Assembly: GCA_036567205.1 (NCBI GenBank)
Contig: DATCVA010000041.1
Location: forward strand, 1-13,529
Source of the DNA: DATCVA01 sp036567205
GTDB taxonomy: Bacteria > Pseudomonadota > Gammaproteobacteria > Burkholderiales > Burkholderiaceae_B
Direction of reading: 5' to 3'
DNA: 13,529 nt
In this document: in pieces, positions 1 to 6,946 of the stretch
Layout of the letters: every line of letters starts with the position of its first letter
Position numbering within the stretch: position 1 is the first letter of the stretch
The notes under the pieces: generated by a model
The model's database searches: none
The model's input: the letters and a program-made list of their open reading frames with translations, nothing else
Told to the model about the DNA's origin: nothing
Translations under genes and position numbers: made by a program

Positions 1-476
1 GCTCTTACATGGGTTAATACGGCAGCAATTTGGTCATTGCTTAATGTTGCCGCAAACGCAGGCATCGCGCCGTTATAAACCGCACCATGCACCGTCAGGG
101 GGCCGGTAATACCGTGCAACAGAATCTGAATGACTGCCGACTCTTTGCCTGCTATCCATTCCGAACCGGCCAATGGCGGAAAAACCCCAGGCAACCCGGC
201 TCCAGTTGCCTGATGACAGGCGACGCAATTGGCGGTATAGACCTGACCACCGTCGACAACGCTCCCGGTACTGGCGGCAACCGCAAAGTCTGCTGCAGTA
301 CGGCGATCGCCCATCGCCGCAGGGTCGGCCTGATGCGTTACGGCTATATACGCAATTGCCCAGACGAACAGCCCACCCACAATCAGTATCACAATCCACG
401 GAATGGGACGATTGCTTTCATACGGCTCGGGCATTTCTCGCCGTTCCGCTTCAACTTTTTTTGAAAAATCAGACAT
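1..476 (-). CDS. Membrane-anchored mono-heme cytochrome c, third subunit of the oxidase operon (3' end outside window)
   Basis: The reading frame starts at ATG 476-474 and stays open to the window edge, giving 158 visible residues. GGAG at 485-488 (minus strand) lies 8 nt before the start. A short charged N-terminus is followed by one membrane segment at about residues 26-46 (PWIVILIVGGLFVWAIAYIA). A class I cytochrome c domain follows, with heme motif C84-V-A-C87-H88 and a likely axial methionine, M138, in NGAMPAF; the LSNDQIAAVLTHVR stretch is typical of the domain's C-terminal helix. It should carry electrons on the periplasmic side to the CcoN/CcoO-like subunits encoded just upstream, 69 bp away. 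Standard CcoP has about 300 residues and two heme motifs; only one is visible here and the domain looks nearly complete, so a single-heme subunit is likely. The missing C-terminus leaves a second heme possible. Confidence 0.85.
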   Translation of the reverse strand, partial: MSDFSKKVEAERREMPEPYESNRPIPWIVILIVGGLFVWAIAYIAVTHQADPAAMGDRRTAADFAVAASTGSVVDGGQVYTANCVACHQATGAGLPGVFPPLAGSEWIAGKESAVIQILLHGITGPLTVHGAVYNGAMPAFAATLSNDQIAAVLTHVR

Positions 477-545
477 ATTGAATTCTCCGCGCCATTCTCA
501 ATCGCTTTAGCCCATGGGCACCGATACAACCAGGTACCGTAACGT

Positions 546-1175
546 CTACTTTGCTGCGGGAGCCGGTTGCTTGCTGTCCGGGGGATGACGCTCGTTAGGC
601 ACTGCCTTGACCGGGTAGGTTCTATTAAGAGAAAGCAGATACTGCGTTAAATCCAGGGCTTCTGGTTTAGCCACCACAACCTTGTCAAGGGGGGCATAGC
701 CAGGGGGCAAATTGACGACCTTATCGCCAGGCTCCACCTTGTCTTTGATGTCGAACATATACGGATATGAAGGCATGATGCTGTCGGCGACATAAGCCCG
801 CGGCTGATATAAATGGCCCAGCTGCCAATCTTCGCTGGGCTGGCGCGCACCGATATTCAGTAGATCGGGCCCTGTGCGCATCGTGCCCAGCAAGTGAGGC
901 GAATCGTAATAATAGTCGCCCGCCACCGGCGCGCGCCCCCAGCCACGCTGAAAATCGGGCGCCTGAGATTGGCTGCGTGGTTGCTGACTGTGGCAATAAA
1001 CACAGCCGTTTTCTATGTAATGCTGGCGACCGCGCAACTGAGCCGCCGTATACGGCTTCAGTCCTTCGGAAGGCTGCACATCCGACAATTGCACATAGGG
1101 GATCACAACCAGCGTCGCGGTTGCCAACGCTAAGGTGACCATCGCACCGCTTAGCAGTTTGTATTCGCTCTCCAT
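546..1175 (-). CDS. ccoO: cbb3-type oxidase subunit II (CcoO-like mono-heme cytochrome c)
   Basis: This 209-residue protein is close to the usual CcoO length of about 200. An N-terminal membrane anchor covers roughly residues 9-28, and the rest should be periplasmic. The CcoO signature is present: YIENGCVYCHSQQPR with heme cysteines C58 and C61 and ligand H62. A later DSIMPSYPYMF segment provides the likely axial methionine M134, matching the MPGYPW region of CcoO. The family role is to pass electrons from a donor cytochrome to the CcoN hemes. The start codon is 2 bp after the stop of the CcoN-like gene, and its ribosome site (GGAAGGAG) lies inside the end of that gene, which suggests translational coupling. 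The C-terminus (about 190-209) is a Pro/Ala-rich tail of no recognised function. The subunit II call is secure; the exact oxidase subtype is less so. Confidence 0.93.
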   Translation of the reverse strand: MESEYKLLSGAMVTLALATATLVVIPYVQLSDVQPSEGLKPYTAAQLRGRQHYIENGCVYCHSQQPRSQSQAPDFQRGWGRAPVAGDYYYDSPHLLGTMRTGPDLLNIGARQPSEDWQLGHLYQPRAYVADSIMPSYPYMFDIKDKVEPGDKVVNLPPGYAPLDKVVVAKPEALDLTQYLLSLNRTYPVKAVPNERHPPDSKQPAPAAK

Positions 1176-1177
1176 GG

Positions 1178-2845
1178 TTACGCTCCTTCCATTACCGCTG
1201 AAGCGGTCGTACGCTTATGAAACAACGCCGGCCCAACCCTGGCAGGGCCGTGGCGCAACGCCATCGCAATAAAATGGAAAGCAAAAACGAAATGGCCAAG
1301 AGTCATCAGGCTACCGCCAATCGAACGAGCCTCGAGATACGGAATCGTAACTTTTACCGATTCTATAAACGGCTTGGCGGCGTCAAGCATATATTCCCCC
1401 TGCAACCACCCGCCGATGGACAGGCCCACAAAATATACGGCAAACCCCAGTGCAACCAGCCAAAAATGCAGCGCAATCAATTTCGGGTACGGCCACTCCC
1501 ATGACATGACACGAGGCATGACAAAATAAATTCCACCAAACATGACCATCGCCACAAAAGCATATAGACCCAGATGGGCATGAGCCACCGTAAAATGCGT
1601 GAAATGGGTGACAGTATTGATGCGGCGCAAAGCTTCAAACGAACCCTGTAACGAGCTCAAGGTATACATCATTCCGCCAAATACAATAAAGCGCAGTGTG
1701 GGGGAATAGAGCAACGTCCTGAAACTTCCTCGCATGGTCAGATGCTGATTGACCGAAAAAGCCAGCACCGGAATGATCATCATCATGCTTTGCACGATAG
1801 ACAAAGTAACTAGCCACCCCGGAACAGGCCCACCTATCAGATGATGGCCCCCGACCTGACCGTAGAAAAAAGCTAGCGCCCAAAACCCCAGCAAAGAAAG
1901 GTTATAGGACTGAATCGGCCTGCCGATAATTTTGGGTAGAAAGTAATAAATGCAGCCCAATGCAATAGGCGTGTAGTAAAGGCCCAACACATTGTGGCCA
2001 TACCACCAGTTCATCGTGGCCTGCTCAACACCAAAATGCAGGCCGGGGAAATTACCAATTAAAAACAAAATGGGGAACCAGAAAAGGGCAGCCCCCATAT
2101 ACCAGATGGACACATATAAATGCTGGACCCGCCGGTTCTGCAATGTAAAAACCAGAGGCAGCCCAATCAGCGCGCCGCCCAGAACAAATAAAATATCAAT
2201 CTGCCAGGGTATTTCCAGCCATTCCAGCCCATCGCTCAGTCCTGCCGCAATACTGCCCAACCCCGCGATCAGCGCAGCATTCCATAGCATGACGCCCAGC
2301 AGCGCAAAACGGCCCCCCATCAACGGAGTTTTCAACAGCCGGGGCAATAACCATATCGTAAGTCCAAATGCCGCCATCGGCGTCCAGCCGTACGCGACTG
2401 AATTCAGATGCAACGTGCGCATACGGCCAAACGTCATCCAAGCCTGGCTAGTAAGAAAATCCGGCTCATGCAATTTGATTGAACTAAGAAGCCCTGCCGT
2501 CGACGCAATTAAAAGCCACACGACCGCACAGGACAAAAAAACAAATACGATCATTTTGGTGGATTGATCAGCCTCTAGCCGCGCGGCGAGCTCAGCGTTA
2601 AGCTGGGCGGCTTTACCGGAGGTATCGAGCGGGGCATGGGAAGCATCTACCGTACGCTGAAGCGCTTGATGCTGGGCGGACGTCGCCGCGGGCTCTTCAA
2701 TTTTTCCGATCTCTCCTTCGGAAAAAATGACATTGGCCGCCTCAGGGTTATCATCAAATAGTCTTCTTCGCAAAGACCATATAAAAACAAACAAACCAGT
2801 CACTGACAAAATAAACGTAAGCAGCAATACAGAGATAGTATTCAT
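1178..2845 (-). CDS. ccoN: cbb3-type oxidase catalytic subunit I (CcoN-like) with a CcoS-like N-terminal segment
   Basis: This 555-residue polytopic membrane protein is the heme-copper catalytic subunit, reducing O2 to water. The CcoN landmarks are all present: low-spin heme ligand H146 (FGRMRTLHLN), CuB ligands H284 (WYGHN), H334 and H335 (GGHHL), the cross-linking tyrosine Y328 six residues before H334, and the heme ligand pair H422/H424 (VAHAHLG). The protein is longer than usual CcoN (about 475) because of an N-terminal extension. Residues 1-50 hold one membrane segment, then WSLRRRLFDDNPEAANVIF, which closely resembles the small assembly protein CcoS (membrane helix, then FDD...A..I). 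A hydrophilic linker, about residues 51-96, joins it to the CcoN core. ATG 2845-2843 has an AGGGG sequence just upstream. It is first in the operon with ccoO and a cytochrome c. No clear FNR/ANR site was seen upstream, although many cbb3 operons are oxygen-regulated. Confidence 0.93.
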   Translation of the reverse strand: MNTISVLLLTFILSVTGLFVFIWSLRRRLFDDNPEAANVIFSEGEIGKIEEPAATSAQHQALQRTVDASHAPLDTSGKAAQLNAELAARLEADQSTKMIVFVFLSCAVVWLLIASTAGLLSSIKLHEPDFLTSQAWMTFGRMRTLHLNSVAYGWTPMAAFGLTIWLLPRLLKTPLMGGRFALLGVMLWNAALIAGLGSIAAGLSDGLEWLEIPWQIDILFVLGGALIGLPLVFTLQNRRVQHLYVSIWYMGAALFWFPILFLIGNFPGLHFGVEQATMNWWYGHNVLGLYYTPIALGCIYYFLPKIIGRPIQSYNLSLLGFWALAFFYGQVGGHHLIGGPVPGWLVTLSIVQSMMMIIPVLAFSVNQHLTMRGSFRTLLYSPTLRFIVFGGMMYTLSSLQGSFEALRRINTVTHFTHFTVAHAHLGLYAFVAMVMFGGIYFVMPRVMSWEWPYPKLIALHFWLVALGFAVYFVGLSIGGWLQGEYMLDAAKPFIESVKVTIPYLEARSIGGSLMTLGHFVFAFHFIAMALRHGPARVGPALFHKRTTASAVMEGA

Positions 2846-2954
2846 AACGCCCCTACTCTTTTTATATATTCCGCCTGATTTTGAGCCTATTGCTTGCGAG
2901 ATTCAACCCTTCGGACGTCATTGTTAATAAGGAAGCTTTGAACAAGCCCCCGCG

Positions 2955-2970
2955 CCGCAGGCATCTGCGG
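2955..2970 (-). terminator. Possible hairpin between queD and the ccoN-like gene
   Basis: A perfect 6-bp stem (CCGCAG/CTGCGG) with a 4-nt loop lies 12 nt after the queD stop, in the 136-bp gap before ccoN. On the minus strand it is followed by G/C-rich sequence and only a short CTTGTT, not a real T-run. It may weakly attenuate or terminate que transcription, or have no function. The rest of the gap is A/T-rich near ccoN (TATATA around 2860-2866), but no convincing -35/-10 pair was found. Confidence 0.25.
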
Positions 2971-2981
2971 ATCAAGTATCC

Positions 2982-3440
2982 TTATCCCCCTGACTGCTGT
3001 GCAAAAACATCGACCCAGCAATTAGGAGTTTCATATAGCCTTACACGACTAAGGTGCAAGCCGCCGCCGAACTTGCTGGCGTACTGCGGAGCAAGAATAT
3101 CAAAGGCAAGCTGCGCCAGGTTTTCAGCCGTTGGTATGCTGTCGATGATCACTGTTTTATGGTTATCAAGCGACGCCAGAAAGTTCACGACAGGCGTATC
3201 GCCCTTAAAAACAAGAAACGCGTGATCCCATTGATCGACGATATGTTGTTTTGCTATTGATTTAATTTCTGAAAAATCCATCACCATGCCATTGCTGGAC
3301 TCGCCCGGCGCGCAGATCACGTCACCTTCCAAGGTAATCTCGATGACATAGCGGTGGCCATGCAGGTTTTTGCACTGACTGCGATGGTCTGGGATGCGGT
3401 GCCCTGCATCAAATTCCAGCCTGCGGGTAATACTAGTCAT
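2982..3440 (-). CDS. queD: 6-carboxy-5,6,7,8-tetrahydropterin synthase QueD
   Basis: QueD converts 7,8-dihydroneopterin triphosphate to 6-carboxytetrahydropterin, the second step of preQ0/queuosine synthesis in the cytosol. The 152-residue T-fold protein shows the zinc site H14, H27 and H29 (FDAGHR and NLHGHRY), the catalytic cysteine C23 (SQCKN), the WDHAFL motif (D72, H73), PTAEN with E106, and LYETPN with E137. The start at ATG 3440 (MTSITRRLEF) was chosen because the family begins there. An upstream in-frame ATG at 3548 would add 36 residues that lie antiparallel to no domain and deep inside queC. The first 8 bases overlap the end of queC, so translation is probably coupled. It is last of queE-queC-queD. 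Confidence 0.95.
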   Translation of the reverse strand: MTSITRRLEFDAGHRIPDHRSQCKNLHGHRYVIEITLEGDVICAPGESSNGMVMDFSEIKSIAKQHIVDQWDHAFLVFKGDTPVVNFLASLDNHKTVIIDSIPTAENLAQLAFDILAPQYASKFGGGLHLSRVRLYETPNCWVDVFAQQSGG

Positions 3441-4143
3441 GCGACGCCCCTGCCCGAGCGAAAAACTCGTTATAACCACGTGCGCGCAGCTCGCACGCCG
3501 GACAATTTCCGCAGCCATAGCCCCAATCATGCCTGACCGAACGATCACCCAGATAACAGGTGTGGGTGTATTCCTGGGTCAGGGCGACTAATTTGGCGCC
3601 GCCGATTTCATCAGCCAGTTGCCACGTGGCCGCCTTGTCAAGCCACATAAGTGGAGTTTCGATTCGAAAATGTTGCTCCATGCCCAAGTTCAGGGCAAGC
3701 TGCATGGCTTGCATCGTGTTATCGCGGCAATCGGGGTAGCCGGAATAATCCGTCTCGCACACCCCTGCAATGATGGCATCGACGTCACGCCGATAGGCCA
3801 ATGCCGCGGCGTAGGTCAGGAAGATCAGATTTCTGCCCGGGACAAAGGTATTTGGCAAGCCATTGGCGGCGAATGCAATCTCTTTTTCAGCCGTAAGAGC
3901 ACAGTCTGACAGCTGTCCAAGCAAGCTAAGGTCCAGCACATGATCTTCGCCCAGGCGGCCGGCCCATTCGGGAAACTGGCTTGCCAGCTGTTTAAGGACT
4001 GTTTGACGGCATTCCATTTCGACCACATGGCGTTGACCATAATTAAAGCCCACCGTTTCAACGTGCGTGTACCGGGCTAAAGCCCAAGCCAGGCAAGTCG
4101 TTGAGTCCTGACCACCGGAAAAAAGCACAAGTGCGCGCGACAT
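3433..4143 (-). CDS. queC: 7-cyano-7-deazaguanine (preQ0) synthase QueC
   Basis: QueC makes preQ0 from 7-carboxy-7-deazaguanine with ATP and ammonia. The 236-residue protein has the usual length. The ATP pyrophosphatase P-loop is SGGQDSTT at residues 9-16. The FVPGRN segment (100-105) and the CETDYSGYPDCR segment (129-140) are typical of the family. Four cysteines near the C-terminus, C196, C211, C214 and C217 (CYLGD...YGCGNCPAC), form the structural zinc site. It starts 1 bp after the queE stop and overlaps queD by 8 bp, so the three genes form one translationally linked operon. Confidence 0.96.
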   Translation of the reverse strand: MSRALVLFSGGQDSTTCLAWALARYTHVETVGFNYGQRHVVEMECRQTVLKQLASQFPEWAGRLGEDHVLDLSLLGQLSDCALTAEKEIAFAANGLPNTFVPGRNLIFLTYAAALAYRRDVDAIIAGVCETDYSGYPDCRDNTMQAMQLALNLGMEQHFRIETPLMWLDKAATWQLADEIGGAKLVALTQEYTHTCYLGDRSVRHDWGYGCGNCPACELRARGYNEFFARAGASHD

Positions 4144-4144
4144 G

Positions 4145-4777
4145 CTAACGAATTCCTATAACTTTATGAGTTTGCACACTTAGGCGCCAGCGAGGGTGAG
4201 CCATGCAATAGTCAATGGCTGCCTGAGTATTAGCCACCTGATCAGGCCCGTCCATGGGCTGCAGCCAAAACTCGTCGAATGGCAAGTTTTCCAGTGCTGC
4301 CGGATCGATGCCTTCCTGAGGAAAAACCAGCTTAAGCTCTTGTCCCTGGCGAACGATCCAATCGGTTCCGGCCTTCGGGCTGGTACAAAGCCAATCGATA
4401 CCCGCCGGAGGTATTACGGTGCCGTTGGTTTCCACCGCAATTGTAAAACCTCGTTCGTGCATCGCATCGATCAAGGCCCCGTCAAGCTGCAGCAGTGGCT
4501 CACCCCCGGTAAATACAACAAACCGGTGCTTCTCACGACTGCCCCAGGTTGCCTGAATAAGATCCGCAAGCTGGTTGGCGGTCTTATATTTGCCACCCAA
4601 AGTCCCGTCAGTACCGACAAAATCGGTATCGCAAAACCGGCATTGCGCGCTATTGCGGTCTTCCTCTCGGCCCGACCATAGATTACAGCCCGAAAATCGG
4701 CAGAACACAGCCGTACGGCCAGCTTGGGCGCCCTCGCCTTGCAAGGTCAGAAAAACTTCTTTAACGGAATAAGTCAC
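4145..4777 (-). CDS. queE: 7-carboxy-7-deazaguanine synthase QueE (radical SAM), GTG start
   Basis: QueE rearranges 6-carboxytetrahydropterin to 7-carboxy-7-deazaguanine. With the start at GTG 4777-4775 the protein has 210 residues, the common family length, and begins MTYSVKEVFLTLQGEG. The unusual radical-SAM cluster of this family, C-X14-C-X2-C, is present as C31, C46 and C49 (GCNLWSGREED...CRFCDTDF). GGEP at 91-94 binds SAM, and the C-terminus ends QTHKVIGIR as in other QueE proteins. The frame stays open upstream as far as 5011 without a stop, so a longer product beginning at ATG 4918, 4939 or 5011 is possible in principle. I prefer the GTG because the extra residues match nothing in the family, although its ribosome site (GAAAG) is weak. 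Confidence 0.92.
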   Translation of the reverse strand: MTYSVKEVFLTLQGEGAQAGRTAVFCRFSGCNLWSGREEDRNSAQCRFCDTDFVGTDGTLGGKYKTANQLADLIQATWGSREKHRFVVFTGGEPLLQLDGALIDAMHERGFTIAVETNGTVIPPAGIDWLCTSPKAGTDWIVRQGQELKLVFPQEGIDPAALENLPFDEFWLQPMDGPDQVANTQAAIDYCMAHPRWRLSVQTHKVIGIR

Positions 4778-4994
4778 AGATACTTTACTTTCAAACAAAA
4801 ATACCGGCCGCTTCGAGACGGCAACAGGACGGTTGCGGACATCAAAACTGCTTGGGTTTAGCGTGATCCAGAAGGAGTCAGCAGGAATATCAGGAATGGG
4901 TTGGGCATCAGCCAACATATAAATCCTATTGTATTTCATCTGCTGCATCAGTGAGTTGACGCCTATACGAGGCATAAATCGCGGCCAAAGAAGG
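4778..4994 (-). promoter_or_regulatory. Leader region of the queE-queC-queD operon
   Basis: This 217-bp stretch between the LysR stop and the chosen queE start probably holds the que promoter. A good -10 hexamer, TACAAT, lies on the minus strand at 4933-4928, but the matching -35 is poor. An imperfect hairpin (GTTGGGC/GCCAAC, one bulge) lies around 4900-4916 just downstream. A 4-bp GCCT/AGGC hairpin at 4961-4973 is too weak to count as a terminator for lysR. No preQ1 riboswitch could be recognised: the A-rich tail that completes its pseudoknot is absent. The whole stretch is also open in the queE frame. Confidence 0.35.
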
Positions 4995-5903
4995 TTACGA
5001 CCTGATCGCAATTTTCCTTATGTCGACAGCAGGCTCTTTTGGCACCGCCAGCAAGCTTTTTCGCAGCGCGGCTACCAACTGTTCACGATCATGAACATTC
5101 CTGTGTATTAAACCAATCTCCCGAGTTACGGGTGGATCAGTTAATAGTGCCACTCGCACACGCTCGTCAAGCGCCCAGCGAGAAGGCATAAGCGGAAGAA
5201 TCGAAACACCAAAGCCCCGGGCCACCATGGATGTGATGATCTCAAGCGAATCGAGCTCCATCGTTTCATTGATCTGCAAGCGATGGCGACGCAGCAGTGC
5301 ATGGATCAGTTGTCCTGTCCATGATGAACGGGTAATGCTGATGAAGGGATGAGAAGCCAGCGTTGCCGCAAGGCCATCCTCTTTTGACGAGGCGGGAGTC
5401 AGCAGCAATAACGGCTCGGCAACGATAGGATGCCAGGAAATATGATGGTCAAGACGATGCGGCGGCTGGCCGACGATAGCTGCGTCCAATTCACCCTGCT
5501 CGACTTTACGCGTCAATTCACTTGAAATCCCGGTCGACACATGCACCGCTATACCGGGATGGTCTTGCCTTAACACTAGCAGGGCTTCGGGCAGCAACTC
5601 GGAAAACGTTGGTGGAATTGCCCCTAATGCCAACAACCCGCCTAATTGTTGCCCATCCAGATTAGACGCCATGTTTTCGTACAGGCGAACCAGCTCTTGT
5701 GCACGCTGAACCAACGCGCGACCCGCTGTATTAAGCACAACTTTACGTGCGCTCCGGTCGAAGAGTTGAACCCGCAAATCCTCTTCCAACGCTTTCATCT
5801 GAATGCTTACTGCCGCTTGAGTTAAACCAATGTCATTCGCAGCTGCGGCAAAGCTGCCATGACGCGCTACGGCGATGAAGGTTTTTAACGAACGTATTGA
5901 CAT
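4995..5903 (-). CDS. LysR-family transcriptional regulator, divergent from the MaoC/CoA-ligase operon
   Basis: This is a 302-residue LysR-type regulator of ordinary length. The N-terminal winged helix-turn-helix spans about residues 1-60 (SLKTFIAVARHGSFAAAAN, then LTQAAVSIQMKALEEDL and LFDR). The remainder is the ligand-binding domain with two alpha/beta lobes, including the common GFGVSILP motif. It should sense a small molecule and control the operon that diverges from it at 6036, most likely as an activator that also represses itself. ATG 5903 is chosen; a TTG at 5912 would add three residues. A 25-bp inverted repeat starts 15 nt upstream and covers its own likely -10 box. The inducer cannot be read from the sequence; an acid used by the operon, or its CoA ester, is the natural guess. 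Confidence 0.93.
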   Translation of the reverse strand: MSIRSLKTFIAVARHGSFAAAANDIGLTQAAVSIQMKALEEDLRVQLFDRSARKVVLNTAGRALVQRAQELVRLYENMASNLDGQQLGGLLALGAIPPTFSELLPEALLVLRQDHPGIAVHVSTGISSELTRKVEQGELDAAIVGQPPHRLDHHISWHPIVAEPLLLLTPASSKEDGLAATLASHPFISITRSSWTGQLIHALLRRHRLQINETMELDSLEIITSMVARGFGVSILPLMPSRWALDERVRVALLTDPPVTREIGLIHRNVHDREQLVAALRKSLLAVPKEPAVDIRKIAIRS

Positions 5904-5917
5904 GCCACGCAATTAAA

Positions 5918-5942
5918 TTAGCTTAAATTAATTTTAAGCTAA
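5918..5942. promoter_or_regulatory. 25-bp inverted repeat, likely LysR operator
   Basis: Two perfect 10-bp arms, TTAGCTTAAA and TTTAAGCTAA, flank a 5-nt centre (TTAAT). Within it, T5924 and A5936 satisfy the T-N11-A LysR box with inner symmetry CTTAA-N7-TTAAG. It lies in the only long intergenic region between the divergent LysR gene and the catabolic operon. It covers the likely lysR -10 and sits about 65 bp before the probable operon start site, the classical place for a LysR recognition site. Confidence 0.7.
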
Positions 5943-5958
5943 GAGAAAAAATTAACAA
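5931..5958 (-). promoter_or_regulatory. Probable lysR promoter
   Basis: On the minus strand, TTGTTA (5958-5953) and TAAAAT (5936-5931) are separated by 16 bp, a fair sigma-70 match. Transcription would start near 5924, giving a leader of about 20 nt before ATG 5903. The -10 lies inside the inverted repeat at 5918-5942, so a bound regulator should block it. Confidence 0.45.
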
Positions 5959-5982
5959 CTTTTATTTTTACTAACCCTCTCC

Positions 5983-5988
5983 TATCAT
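5983..5988 (+). promoter_or_regulatory. Candidate -10 box of the catabolic operon
   Basis: TATCAT is a moderate -10 match with no good -35 at the right distance (only T-rich sequence near 5960-5965), as expected for an activator-dependent promoter. Short palindromes ATCATGAT (5984-5991) and CTATTAATAG (5996-6005) overlap or follow it and could be a weaker regulator-contact site. Confidence 0.3.
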
Positions 5989-6035
5989 GATTTATCTATT
6001 AATAGACGAAAGCAGCGCTATATCGGGAGATTGTA

Positions 6036-6494
6036 TTGACTCAAAAATACGCACATGAAATGCAACCTGGAGAATGCTATGGACCGCTCGAGTTCGAAGT
6101 GTCGGCAGACCTGAACCAGCAATTTCTATATGCGGTTGAGGATTTCAATCCTATATTTATTGAGGGACGCAACGGCCATCCACCGTTAGTACACCCGGTG
6201 GTCCTTATGCACATGACTCCACGCACGCGAAGCCCCTCGTACAGGCAGGCGCCCGGTATGGGATCGGCCTTCGCGCGTGACCACAGCATTTACCTGGCTC
6301 CGGTATACGTTGGAGCAAAGCTGCGAGTCGAATGGACAGTCACCAACACCTACGAGAAACGTGAAAAAATCTATCAAGACTATGTCGCTGTCGTTCTGGA
6401 CCAAACAGGCAAAGTAGTACTTCGACGCGAGCTTGCATCCACGTTTTTCTCGTTAGGCAAAGTAAAAACATATGCTTTGGAAGAACGCTCATGA
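6036..6494 (+). CDS. MaoC/FAS1-like hotdog dehydratase subunit (probable non-catalytic partner), TTG start
   Basis: This 152-residue protein resembles the N-terminal half of double-hotdog MaoC-type enoyl-CoA hydratases. At residues 36-41 it reads D-F-N-P-I-F where R-hydratases have D-x-N-P-x-H, so the catalytic histidine position is phenylalanine. That suggests a structural or substrate-holding partner for the next gene product, comparable to HadA beside HadB in mycobacteria. The reading frame begins at TTG 6036, preceded by GGGAGA at 6025-6030 with good spacing; the alternative ATG at 6060 lacks a comparable ribosome site. It is the first gene of the operon and overlaps the next gene by ATGA. 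The pair probably adds water to, or removes it from, an acyl-CoA made by the ligase encoded downstream. Confidence 0.8.
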   Translation: MTQKYAHEMQPGECYGPLEFEVSADLNQQFLYAVEDFNPIFIEGRNGHPPLVHPVVLMHMTPRTRSPSYRQAPGMGSAFARDHSIYLAPVYVGAKLRVEWTVTNTYEKREKIYQDYVAVVLDQTGKVVLRRELASTFFSLGKVKTYALEERS

Positions 6495-6946
6495 ACGCCC
6501 CGATCCACTCCATGACACCTGGCACGATTCGAACCGGAAAACCCCGTGTGCTGACAATGGCCCGTGCCCTGGCATTATCGGGCGGTCCGTTCGACATGCC
6601 TGGCTGGCCTGATAAAAACCTCCATACCGACATCGAAGCCGCTCGCTCCACGGGTCTTTCCGAGGTCGTCGTATCGGGCACCCAATGGGAGGGACATTTA
6701 ATTGGCCTTCTTGTCGAAACATTCGGACTGGCCTGGTTCCAGGGCGGCGAAGTAAATGTAAAAATTCCTCGTAGCGTCCGAATCACCGAAACCGTCCAGC
6801 CCAAATTGCGGCTCGATGCTTTAGAAGAGAACAACGGATATACATTGGCCCAGCTTACCGTTTGGTGCGAAGACTCGTCGGGTCAACAAATATTGATAGG
6901 AACCGCCAAATGCCCGCTATCAAGGGAAGGAGGCAAGGCCATATGA
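6491..6946 (+). CDS. MaoC-like hotdog hydratase/dehydratase subunit (probable catalytic partner)
   Basis: This 151-residue protein resembles the C-terminal half of MaoC-type double-hotdog hydratases. Residues 41-47, D-K-N-L-H-T-D, followed by EAARSTGLSEVVVSGTQ, correspond to the hydratase-2 motif D-x-N-P-L-H with the proline absent. D41 and H45 are therefore the likely catalytic pair. The product should form a heteromer with the preceding 152-residue protein and act on a CoA thioester in the cytosol. Overlaps of 4 bp on both sides (6491-6494 and 6943-6946) point to tight co-translation. The family assignment is fairly firm. The direction of reaction and the substrate are not visible; itaconyl-CoA and mesaconyl-CoA hydratases are relatives of this fold and serve only as analogies. 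Confidence 0.8.
   Translation: MNAPIHSMTPGTIRTGKPRVLTMARALALSGGPFDMPGWPDKNLHTDIEAARSTGLSEVVVSGTQWEGHLIGLLVETFGLAWFQGGEVNVKIPRSVRITETVQPKLRLDALEENNGYTLAQLTVWCEDSSGQQILIGTAKCPLSREGGKAI

Noticed and set aside
73..481. Open frames of about 100-125 codons on both strands over the left edge
   Set aside because: They overlap the cytochrome c frame, which has a heme motif, a membrane anchor and a ribosome site; the others resemble no protein.
1992..2567. 191-codon plus-strand open frame
   Set aside because: Antisense shadow of the CcoN-like gene, with no ribosome site or recognisable domain.
2971..2975. FNR/ANR site for the oxidase operon
   Set aside because: Only a TTGAT half-site on the minus strand; the second half (AGATG after 4 nt) does not match ATCAA, and it lies far from the gene start.
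3441..3548. 36-residue N-terminal extension of QueD
   Set aside because: It lies inside queC and precedes the family-typical start MTSITRRLEF; a tight 8-bp overlap explains the gene pair better.
4778..4994. preQ1 riboswitch ahead of the queuosine genes
   Set aside because: No recognisable preQ1 aptamer (small hairpin plus A-rich tail) was found; only an imperfect hairpin exists.
6862..6942. 27-residue N-terminal extension of the SucC-like protein
   Set aside because: It overlaps the preceding hotdog gene; ATG 6943 has GGAAGGAGG and forms an ATGA junction.
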